A DNA stretch of 64,000 bases, taken from assembly GCA_028583415.1 (NCBI GenBank), contig CM053269.1, forward strand, positions 39,979,016 to 40,043,015. The letters are read 5' to 3'. The notes beneath the pieces are model-generated. The model ran no database searches, was not told the origin of the DNA, and was given only the letters and a program-made list of their open reading frames with translations. Below, piece by piece: positions 1-11,600 of the stretch; positions within the stretch are counted from its first letter, which is position 1; each line of letters opens with the position of its first letter. The translations under genes were made by a program, and so were the position numbers. Source of the stretch: Protea cynaroides. Its lineage: Eukaryota; Streptophyta; Magnoliopsida; Proteales; Proteaceae.

Positions 1-1966
1 TTTTTGGGGTGGTGTTAATACATTTCTTTATTCACCCCCCCCCCCCCCCCCCCCCCCCCAAAACAAAAAAAAAAAAAAAACCTTGGGTCTTCTCTTTCCT
101 TAAGTAGACTGTCGGTGCACCATTGCTCTCTATCTTGGTTCGCCTACAAAAGTGGCTTCAACTTTGAAAGGCTAGATTCCTATCCTACGCTGGTCGATAA
201 GAGCTTGTCAAATCGGTGATGCAGAGCTCCAACATCTATTGGATAGGGTTATTTGGCCTTCCACAATCCATTATCCAAAGATTGAATCATTGAAGAGTGC
301 ATTCCTTTGGAAGGGGTCATTTTGCAATATTTTTCTGCATACTAAGAGCTGGCTAAGAGCTGGGCTTAGATCAGTCTTCCCAAAGAAGGAGCCTTGGTCT
401 GAGGAGAGTAAAATATAGGTCAATATAGCATGCATCATCAAATTGATTTGGAAAGTGGCAGCTAAACAAAATAGCATATGGGTTAGGCTGGTTATATGCC
501 CCATATCTCAAGGGAGACCTTTAATTGGATGGTTCCTTGTGGGAAGAATGCTTTGTGGGAATTGAGAAAGATTTTGAGCTCAGACCCATATTTTTGGGTA
601 ATATCAAAAGGGATATTCTACTTGACACCGATCCGGTATCAACGATTGTTGACATCGACACTCGGTGTCAGTCGGATAGGGACAATACCCTCAATCCTCT
701 TGTCTCAAATGCCAAAACTGTCCCTTATATGTTTTGGTTTCATGATGGTCCAATGAGTGTGTGCTAAAGGGAATCGGTGTCAAAAGGACCTTGACATCAA
801 CCTGTGTCAAGTAAAAAGACCCATATCAAAATGGAGAGCAATGATGGAGCCTCCTCTTATCTGTGGCTGGACAACTGGCATCCCCATGGAGTTCTTATCC
901 ATAGGTACGGGAAAAGAATCAGATTGGATTCGAGTCACGTCTGATTTGCCCTCGTCTCTTCCATCCTGTATGACTGTCATTCTGTCTGCCATTTTTTTTT
1001 TGGGTAAGGAAGTGGAGCTGTTTTTGAAGCTCCTCTACGCTTGCATCGTCCGACTCATATTCGAAGTCGTCTCGTGCGAGGCCCTCATTAAGTCGGCAGT
1101 CCGGGCGAGCCTCTAAAGTGTGCTGGGAAGGCCCCAGGCCCCGTCAGGCCCAGGAAAGCTTCCCCACGACTCATGAAGGCTGTGGTGCCTGTCCTCAAGG
1201 TTGTCCCATCCTTAGTAAGCTTTCCAAGCCATCCCCAGGAGGCCTCTTGGTAGCGGCGATCTTATTGTATGGCCTATCGACTGCTACAGCTTCAGGTTTC
1301 TTCTCTTCTGCCTCTGCTTGGAATCTGGTTAGATCTCGTTCGGCAAAACTTCCTTGGTGTGACGTCCCAAGGCCACATTCCCCGCCATAGTGATTGCCCA
1401 GAGACCCTTTATCCGGTCCCTCTCAACTTGGACTTTCCTCCTCTAGAGGCAGATTAATGCATGCCCTAGCTGCTGTTTTGCTGGTCAAGCATGGAGACAT
1501 CCCCCATTTATTCATTGATTGACCCTTCTCTTCTCGAATTTGGGATTGGATTCTTTGGTGGCATTGGTGCTGCTGGCCGGATAGGTGAAGGATCCTTTCA
1601 TTTGAGAGGGAATGGAGATGGGTCTGCAAATCATTCAGAGAGAAGTTGCTTTGTGATACGATAGGGAAATTAGCTCTCTGTGCTACTGCTATTATCTACC
1701 ACATATGGATGGAAAGAAACCTCAGATTTTGGACTGCCAAGTTCAGAAGTTTCAATCAAATACTTGAAACCATTACTTCCATATCTATATCTTTCTTGGA
1801 TACACCAAGAAATAGATTCATTGTAAACGCATGGTTCCTATCCAAGTTTAATGTGGATAGGATTACCTGTCAGTTTTTGTGTAGCTCCTTTTTTGTCTCT
1901 TCCGGTTAGTCCCCCTTTGGGCATCTGGCTTTATATCCTTTTTGAGTTTTGTTGATAAAAATGGTT

Positions 1967-1999
<33 letters not shown>
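1..1999 (+). mobile_element. Decayed LINE (L1-type) 3' portion
   Basis: This is a broken non-LTR retrotransposon in an intron of the symplekin gene, on the same strand. Between about 130 and 320, frames with frameshifts read like the region after the reverse transcriptase core (KARFLSYAGR). At 840-1000 there is a WLDNWHPHG-type segment, and at 1646-1860 the zinc-binding reverse transcriptase tail (zf-RVT; IGKLALCATAIIYHIWMERN). It ends in an A-tract at about 1971-1998, as expected of a LINE 3' end. Stops and frameshifts rule out activity. Bases 1-80 (a reversed LINE 3' end, a C run and an A run) look like the tail of another element. A 225-bp insertion lies at 592-816. The identification rests on the zf-RVT and RT tail motifs. 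Confidence 0.8.
592..816. mobile_element. 225-bp insertion in the LINE, flanked by a 10-bp duplication
   Basis: AGACCCATAT occurs at 582-591 and again at 817-826. Removing the intervening 225 bp brings the two LINE flanks together in register before the DGASSYLWLDNWHPHG-like segment. The ends carry only a short TTTT/AAAA inverted match, so the class is uncertain. A target-site duplication of 9-10 bp would suit a Mutator-like MITE. No coding capacity is seen. Confidence 0.6.
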
Positions 2000-2619
2000 T
2001 GTATATGGAATTATGCAGAGTTTATATATTAAGAAAATGGCATGCTTGTGGTGCTTACGTCTTGATAATTTGAAAACATTGTAATGGATAAGAAGTGTTT
2101 TTTAGAATTGCAATCTTCCTGATGCATCATATAATCCCATGAAAGAAATTGTTTTTGGTCCACAAAGCCTTTTGGATTGGCCATATTTAGTTGGTTAGGG
2201 ATTTTCCAGCATTGAGATATGATTGTCTGTTTATCTTAATTCTGGTTTAGTTATTAAAGGCTACCCTGGAGGGGAGGGGGTCTTGACTGGTGTGTTATTC
2301 TTGTCCTTGAACCATTCCCTTTTAGCAACTCTCTCTCTCTCTTTTTTCCCCCATTAGATCTCATTCACTAGCCTAGTGTTGGTATGTTTTTTGTACAACT
2401 GAAACAGTGGGTTCTTTTCTGTTCCACTTTCGTTTACGATCAATCTTATCTTATGAAGCTTTGTGCTTCTTCTAACTTTCCCAAAAAAAAAAAAAAGTGT
2501 GCATCTTCTATATTTGAGGCGTCAGTAGAAATTGGTGGTTAATTTGAAAACTTGGAGTTACTATTTATGTTCAGCCCATAAAATTCAAGTTGCTCACATG
2601 AACTATTGGATGTCATCAG

Positions 2620-5600
2620 GGGCATGAGTTGACATTGCTTGTCCTCTACCGGTTATTTGGAGAGGCAGAACAAGACCATGACTTCTTCTCTTCAACAACT
2701 GCTACATCAGTATATGAAACATTTCTTCTGACTGTGGTCTGTATGCATAGATATTTATCCTTCTAAGCTTATCTATTAGTCATTTTGTGAGTCTCAAATG
2801 TATCTAATAAGAAGAGAGAAAATGTAGGCTGAAACACTTCGAGACTCGTTTCCTGCCTCAGACAAATCATTAACTAGGTTGCTTGGAGAAGTTCCTTATC
2901 TGCCAAAGACAGCTCTTAAATTGTTAGAGTGTCTGTGCTGTCCTGGAAGCAGTGAAAAGGTTGACAAGGAACTGCAAAGTGGAGATAGAGTTACTCAAGG
3001 CCTCAGTGCTGTATGGAGCCTGATTTTATTGAGACCTCCAATTCGAGATATCTGCCTGAAGATTGCCTTGCAGGTATTATCTCTTACTACTTTTCCTTCT
3101 TTGTCGTAGACTCCCATAACTTAGAGCAGTAGTGCTTATTTTATGCATACTGCATAGGACTATAGACTAAATGCTGCTTCTGTTTTACAATTGGGTTTGC
3201 TTTAATTAAACATCTATGTGTTGGATCATGTCTTAATTCTATTAGTCAATTTAAATATAAGCTACTGATTATTTTTTATGATTTCCCGAAAATTAGATTA
3301 ACAAGAATTGGAAAAGTATGTTTTCTCCATTTCTCAGCTTCTCTCATCTTAATTCCCAAATTTTGGGAAGTAGAGTCCTTTGTGTTTTGTGTTCTGTTTA
3401 AAGTTTATTGACATTCGAGAAACTTGGTCTGTTATGTCTGTTAGTTTCAGTTAGTGTCTGCAGGAAAGTCTTCCAGTATGCACTTGGATGAGGAAGCAAT
3501 AAGGTTTATTTGTTTTCTGGCCCTCATTATTATCTCATTCTGTCCTGGAAGCTGATTGAAATTTTGAAATCAGAGGAAACAATATTCAGGATCATTAGTT
3601 GGCTTGATTAGCATGTGGAAAAAGATCTGGTTTCCTCTCTTACTGTCTGGAGATGGATTATACTGTATTTTAAATGGATCTTCTTTCGATATTAAAGATG
3701 GACTGCTTCATGTAGAGAATAACTTTGATAGTTGTCCATAGAGATTATTTTTATTGATATTGAACATGATCTTCTGTGTCTTGACAATCATGAATTGTAG
3801 CTACATGAAAAAGGGTTTCCAGCAGCTCCATGTTCCAGGAGCAAAGCTTCTAGAGCCAAAATAGATATGACATAACTTAGATAGATATACATTATGCTAT
3901 TAAAAGATTCAAATAGAGCATGCCTGCTTCAGAAGGTTGAGGCCTCAATAGAGGACTTGTGGGGTTTCTTCAGTTATGTTTACTTTTGACTGACAAAGCA
4001 GCCTGAGGCTTAAATATTTGAATGGATTATCTTTTGTAGCTGTATAGTTGCTAACAGCCTAACACTACAATTGTTATACATTTATTTTTCAAATGTGATG
4101 ATATTAAGCTCATGTATGATTTTCCTATTGAAAGAAAAAAGGGGAATTAAAACAAAGAAAAGGAGACCTCTTGTCTTAATTTTCTTTGGTCTGGAATACA
4201 TTAAAGTTGTATTTCAATGAATTTCTCTTTAGTTGTATTTTGTATTTCATTTTTTTTGTTTGTGCTTTCAATAGAGTGCAGTTCACCACTTGGAAGAAGT
4301 ACAGATGAAGGCAATACGTCTGGTAATTTCATATACACCTATCTCTTTGACATTGGAGTTGGCTTTCCATATCTTCTTTGACTTATTGTTTTTGAATTCT
4401 TTCTTAATTTTTTAGGTGGCGAACAAGCTTTATCCTATATCTTGTATCGCTCAACAAATAGAAAAGTTTGCCAATGATATGCTGCTCTCGGTAATGAATG
4501 GTCCCAATGATATGGAGGGAACAGATGCTGAAGGATCAATTATTGAAGGGCCAAAGGTATTGTTGTTATATTTGATAGGTAAAATAAATAGAAGATATTG
4601 TTGTTATTCCTCCTTGATTGATGCAAATGTCCCTTTCTTTCTGTTGCTTTTGGTCTATAGCTTTACCTTCTCTACCATTACTAGAAAAATGGAATCAATT
4701 TTTTTCACACTTTCATCAATCCTTTTCAACTTGGTATCTATGCTCCGGGAAGACTAATCAAGAAAGCAGCTGACGGAAATCTAATCGACATATTCTAGAG
4801 GTTTTGATGATGAAATGGGGGCTGCAGTTCCAAGAAATATGGAAGGTAGAGTAATTAATTTGTTTTTTTAATCCCTGTTGCTCCACTGCCTTGTCTCCCC
4901 CTCGAAGCTTCACTTCCTTCGCTTGCTACCCATGATGAGATCTGCGCACCCCATGAGTCAGTCCCCCTGCGCTTGGTGGTCCCCCTGTTTCGGGCACTGA
5001 GGACCCTGATCCCTGTAATCTGTAGCCTGATCCTTACCCCCAGTCGGCAGCGTGGAGTGGTTTGTTTGGAGCCGGTGTTGAACAGCGGAGTAAAGCCCTA
5101 CCTGTTCACTTTCGTCCCTGCTATTCTCTATAAGGACTCCAAAATTGCCGAGTCTTCTAGTATTCTGTTTGGGAAGCATATTTCCCATTGTTATAGTCTG
5201 CAAGTTCATTGGATGACGCCCTCCTTAGAATTGGTCAAAAGCTCCCTTAACGAATAGTAGAAACCCCGTGGGTGCCTTGATATTTACCTGTTGGAAAATG
5301 GTGTCATCATCTTCAAATTTGCAATGGAGGAAGATATAATCGATGCTTTGAAACTTGGGTTTTGGTTTGTTGGAAGAAGACCACACTTCCTTTGGCGGTG
5401 GGACAAAGCCCTCTTGCTTTTTTTTTTTTTGGGTGAATAAAGAATACATTAACAGCATACCGAAAGGGAAGAAAACAAACCTGGGTATCCAAAGGATAGA
5501 GCTAGGCTCCTTACAAAACTAGGGTAGAAAGCCCAGACAAAAAAGGGGAAACACGAACTAAAAAATAAAAACTGGAATCCAAGTTACGGATTTCCCATAT

Positions 5601-8600
5601 TGCAGGAAGTCAAAATATACCTATTTCTAGTTGTGTCCATGCAAGGGGACCTAAGAGGCACCATATTGCCATGGATATCGAAATTGATTGGCTCCCAAAT
5701 CCGAGTGAAGCTTCTAGACTTGGTTGCCCATCGACGAAGATTTCTTTCTACCCAAATGTGGTATACTGTTGCACTGAAAGCAAGCTTGGCTATTGTATCA
5801 CTTGGAGATTTATCCTTGAATTTCTTGATCAGCCATTTCCACTCTAGGTCAAAAGGTAAGATTCTTCTGCTTAATGGCCAGCATTTATGAAGGATCTTTT
5901 CCCAGACTTTCTTGGAAAAGGGACACTCAAAAAAGAGGTGGTCGACATCTTCATCTACCCCCCAACACAGTCCACAAGAGGGGTTAGAGATGATGCCTCT
6001 TTCATGGAGTAAAAAGCTTGTCAGAAGGGTCATAGTCAAAGCTCTCCAAAGGATAAAACTCTGATTTGGATAATGCCCATGAAACCATACAACATTAAAC
6101 CATTCAACCTTGGGGCTTCGAGATCGGACTGAATCCCAAGCCGAAGAAGAGGAGAATCTACCATTTGAGGATGCCGACCATATAGTGATGACTCCACTCC
6201 TGGGGGGTGCCGGGGGATCGCATTTAGCACTTCCCATGCTTGCTGGAGGCGCAAAGATGAAGCCCTACTAGTGCACCAAGATCCATCAAACAAGATTGAA
6301 GATACAATGGCCATTCTATCCCGACCATAATCAGGTCTGATTCTTTCCCCATAAGCCAGCACCAGAACACCATGAGGATGCCAATTATCCAGCCACAGGA
6401 GGGTTGAGGATCCATCATCAATAAGGGATCGAATATTGGGGAGCGCCATTTGCCTGTGACGAAGGATGGATCTCCAAACCCAAGAAGAATCCTTGCTTTC
6501 AGATGGATCTCCAAAGCCCTCTCGCTTGATAAACTGGACCTCTTGTCTTTCGGTCTCTCCCCATATGGGTGTCCCTTCTTGAGCTCCCACTTCATTTTCT
6601 GGGTAAGGACGCCGTGAGCATCATTGGCTCAATGCTGGGGAATCCCCTTTGTTTGGCTAAAAGAATGAAGCTCATACACATGCTAGCTTTCATCAAACTA
6701 TGCATTGAAATCCAAGCTATCAATGAATTGTCGGACTCTGTTATGATCATCGACGATGTAGGACATACTTAGAAGCAAGATGTACATTACGATTGGTGTC
6801 CACCTCAATGCACCATTTGAGGTGTTTTTGGTCATGTTACTGGATATTGTGTCCCTCAACCCAAGGTCCCTCGTAATCATAATAAAAGAACCTAACTTGC
6901 TCAAGCTCTCCTGACAGGGTTTTTTGCTGGGGACTCACTTGTTATTGAGACGATGAGGGTCATTTCGAAAGTTCTTTGTGCCTCAGTCACTCAAGGAATC
7001 CTTGCGACTCCATCTCTTGTTGCCGGAGCTAGGGAAGATGCCATTGTTGAGCTCCTTGCAATGGAGGGTATGGTAGCTAAGTTGACTCTCGCTGTTAACG
7101 ATTCTCCCCACGAATTGAAGGCTGATGAGGCTTCATCTCCTAGTTTAACTCAGGCCGTACTGTTGTCTTTCGTGGACCATTCCAAGTAAGGATTAAAGTA
7201 TCGTACCGTATCGGGGTGTATTATATGTCTCTTAGTTTAAAAAGTATCTGGTCTGGAAGTATATCAACCGTATTGGTCTGATACACCTCGAAACACATCG
7301 ATACAGGTTGATACACATTGAAATGTATCGAACGTATAATACAGTTGAAAAGTTCGTTCGAGTATAAAACATGTTTTGATGATTTGTAGGAAATGTTCAT
7401 GGAACAGTACACAGGAACAACACTTATTTATGCCTAATATCATTTAAATAAATGTTTTATTACATCATTTATTAAGATACTGTTCATAAATAACAAACAC
7501 CTCCCATTTGAATCCAACAAAAATGTTCAAATTCAAATTCCAATCAGATAAAAAGTTAACTTTCCAGTTGAAGAACAAAACCAAGATTTTCAGTTGCAGG
7601 GGCAATTTTTAACTACCAGATGGTAGGTTTTTTTGTCAAATCTAAAAATTTCATAAATCTTATTATTAATAGAACATCACTAAAAACCAGAAGTACGTGA
7701 AAGTAATCTTTTGTTTTGGTGCCCAAAAATTTACTTTTATTTTGGACAAGAATAAACAACAATCGCATACACCCAATAAGGTTTGATTGGAAATTAAATC
7801 CTTCAATATGACTTGGATTTAAGCAATCTTGGATTTATTGGAACGCTGGATTTATGCTCTACCTAACACAAAAGTTTCATGTAAAAATAAAATCATTTGA
7901 CCAGTAAAAAAATATTAAGGAATAAAAACATTTCTCTAGATCGAGAGCGGTTTACTTAATTATAGATAAGCTCATATTTTCTGAAAATAGTATAAAACAA
8001 ATATTAGGCTAGATATACCAGAGCAATGGTCATTATTGTATTAATTTTCTAAATATAAGTGGGGCGAATATGCTGGGTCTTTACAGTGCTATTGGAGCTG
8101 GTGTTGCTGGTCGGGTTTCACAATCATATGATCCATGATCCGGTGTAGTTCATATGTCGGGGGCTTTCTTGCAACCCAACATAATGATCATAGTGCGCTC
8201 CCACAGCCTAGGAATTAGAATGTCAAGCATGGCAAGCAATCCAATGACAGTGGCATACTCATGAGGGGGTTGGAGTCACTAAGCATGTGTTCAGATCTTC
8301 CTATTGCTCCTTCACTGACACATTATGGACTACATCCTCCTACTTTTGCTTCTTCCAATCTTGGGTGTTCATCTTTTGGACCACTAGGAACTTGGCCTAG
8401 CATTAGACTTTACGTAAGAAACGTTTTCCTTCGTAATGTTGCTTATTTATAGTGCCTTTATGCTTTAAAATTGTGTTTTGCATGTTCCTTAGGTATTTTC
8501 GTACGTATCTTGCCTGAATCCTAGTGTATCATATCTTGCATATCCATGATACGATATAATACGTCTTTTAGAATCGTCCAATCTATAAGCTACGGAAATG

Positions 8601-11600
8601 CGATACTTTAATCCTTGATTCCGAGAGTGGTTGGCTTGACTATTGCCACTAAGAATCATTTTGAAAATTGAGAGCAAGAATCCCTGTCGCCGACCCCATT
8701 TAGTTGGGATAAGGCTTTGTTGTTGTTGCCAATCCAACAAAAAAGAAATGGTGTAGAAATTAATTTAAATTTACCCAAAAGCCCACTCAATCATGAGGAT
8801 TGCCCCTATATAGCATTACTGTCCAAACTACTTTTATAATGACATTGAACAAAAAATATTTTTTCACATGCTTAATCTTGGATTTCTATTGGCAATTGGA
8901 AGTTCCAGAAATAATTCTCGCTATATCCTTTATTCTACTCCTTGCCACCCTATGCCTCACTCCTAGCCCCCCGAAATCACGTGGTGGGCATTATTGGTAA
9001 AATTTCATTCCTTAATTCCTTCAATTAATTTGTAGCTCCCCATTAACCAGAGGAAACTGCAATTTTATATTGTTATTGTGATTTTACAGGATTCTGATTT
9101 GGTGAAGCCTGCAAATGAACTGGCAATGAGCAATGCCACTAAAGAAATTGCCTCTGATAGTGCATGTTTGTCTTCAATCTCAGAGGCGCAAAGATGCATG
9201 TCTCTATATTTTGCACTTTGTACAAAGGTATTTTTTTTTTTTTAATTTTTATTTTCAATAAGCTGAAACAAATTGTTTGTTTCTTATTGTGGTCTTTGCT
9301 TACACTAAAGTTCAAGTGGATGTTATGTGGTATGTTAATCAACTTTCGGGTATAATCTTTTTAACAGAAGCATTCACTTTTTCGGCGAATCTTTGTGATA
9401 TATAAAAGCTTACCAAAGGCTGTAAAGCAGGTTTGATTTGATATATGCACTCTACCCTATTAGTATTGTATTTAAAAGTTACCTTATAACTTTATTTCCA
9501 TTTCTCCCTCCTAGTCCATGTTTAAATTCAGTTATATCAGTGCAGGCAGTTCATCGGCATATTCCAATTTTAGTTCGCACCATGGGTTCCTCATCTGAAC
9601 TTCTTGGGATCATTTCTGACCCACCAAATGGATGCGAGAACCTTCTAATGCAGGTTTCATAATCATTATGTTCAATTTTCATTGTGCCACTGTCAATATG
9701 ATAGTCTCTATATGATATTATTCCCCTTGAAACAGGTTTTACATACACTGACAGATGGTATTCTTCCTTCACCAGTGCTGATCTCTACTGTTAGGCAGTT
9801 ATACGAGTCGAAACTAAAGGTAGATTATCTTCTTAGTATTTGATCTAAAATACGTAGGCTTTGTTTATGAATATCTGATCTTTTGTTGGTTACAGGATGT
9901 AGAGATTCTCATTCCGATATTATCATCTTTACCAAAAGATGAGGTAATTCACCATTCATCTCTTTCACAAGTTATAGTTCATCGGCATATTTCAAATTTG
10001 ATTGACAGTAAACTTATTATGGCACCATCCTTAAGATATCAAGCCTCCATGACCTTTGCACTGGTAAGGAATAGTGATATGTTTTAGATTGAAGGAGCTA
10101 AAAGAGCTAGAGGCAGGCCTAAAATGACCTGAGTAAAAGTAGTGAGGAAAGAAATGCATAGCTTGTGACTAGTAACAAGTATAGCTTTGAATAAAGTTGA
10201 TTGACAAAAGAGGATCCATGTAGCCAACCATATTTATGTTGGATACGGCTGAATTGATTCGAGTTATATAGCATCTAATATAACCAGATGCATCCTTACT
10301 CCCTGAAGATTCCCCCTAAGAAGTAGGATTCAAAGCCACATATCAGACTGAATTATCGGTTGATAGTAATCCCCTTGTCCATCATGACTCAATATAATAC
10401 CAGAGACCAGTAGCAAGGAAGCTGCAAGTGGAGTGCGTAAGCACTATGCAAGCCATTTAACTCGTAGTTTTTTAGACTACTTTCGTCCATCTGTTCATCT
10501 TTGCAAATCCGTGCTCTTTCCCCTTTACCCACTTTGAACTGTCATTAGATTAAATCCATGCATTTGATCTGACCCTTGCTTACCTCCCTCTTAACTGCAA
10601 TCGTTAACAACTGGAGCTTCAGATTGACTTTCCAAGAATGGATGTACTCATCAAGCTAATAACAATTAATAACCAACCAAATGCAATGGTTTTGGTCTAT
10701 GTACATTTTTGCTTCTCACTTAATTAAAAAAATACAAATTTTTTTGACTCATTCTCTAGGAAAAATCCATTGGAGTTTGTCCATTTGTTTTGCTGTTAAT
10801 ATGGATGTTTTTTAAAAACTTGAATGTATAAATGTATATGAATATGCTTCAACCAATTGCATGTTTTCCCCCGATAAAATTAGCTTACAAGGGATTCATC
10901 CACTAATTTTCAAATGCCCCTTGAGCCAAGAGAATCTTTTGCCATGGAATATTTTGAAATGCCCCTTGAACCAAGAGGTTCTTTTGCCATGGAACTTTTC
11001 TAAGAATCGAAGAGCATACATCAAGTAATGTAGGACAAGTTCCCAGGACCCCAACTCAACAAATTAAGAACCAGCCCCACAAGAGGATTAAATCACTTAC
11101 ATAATTAACAAGTCCAACTATTAGAACAACATGAAACAACTCTGTCCACAGCAAAACAGTACAAATAGGAATAAACCAGGAAATATCTTTACTTGATGAT
11201 TATCAATCGGATGGTTAGAATTGGCTCAAATTCCCATCAAACTTTAGGCTTCTAAGGAGGAATATGCTCTCAAAGTTGCAAGCAATTCTGATGGTCAGAT
11301 AGGGAGATATGGTGGCAACAAGCTTCAGCAAGAATACCACATGAACAGTAACTGTGAACAGTGTTTTGTGTCTTTTGAGGGTTTTTTTTTTTTTCTTTAT
11401 ATAACAGAAAAAGAAAAGAATCAGTAATGGCAAGGAAAAATGGAAGAAAAGTAGAACCTTAGGAGTCCCACAGCCTACGAAACCCCACTTGACATTGCAA
11501 GCAAGCTTTCTTTTCTCTTTTCTTAAAACATGAGAATGCTTCTCCTTGCATTATTTTTTATAACCAAAGCTTGAGTACAATTTTGGAAGGTAAGATTGGT

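Larger units (their letters stand above)
4870..6905 (+). pseudogene. LINE ORF1 remnant (DUF4283 plus zinc knuckle), interrupted by a second LINE
   Basis: In symplekin intron 4557-9089, plus-strand frames read as the nucleic-acid-binding ORF1 of plant L1-type LINEs. At about 5290-5417 a DUF4283-like segment appears (NGVIIFKFAMEEDI, then WFVGRRPHFLWRWDKAL). After the inserted LINE it resumes at 6512 with a PIWVSLLELPLHFLGKDAV-like segment. At 6785-6850 there is a broken CCHC-like knuckle (PPQCTI, stop, GVFGHVTGYC). Upstream, 4870-5270 reads as a proline/serine-rich ORF1 lead-in with stops. It is not functional. Confidence 0.7.

Noticed and set aside
47..81. C run followed by A run
   Set aside because: Looks like a LINE tail or assembly weak spot; no function can be supported.
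1118..1457. Frames suggesting a Cys/Pro-rich protein
   Set aside because: They overlap the decayed LINE and have no domain support.
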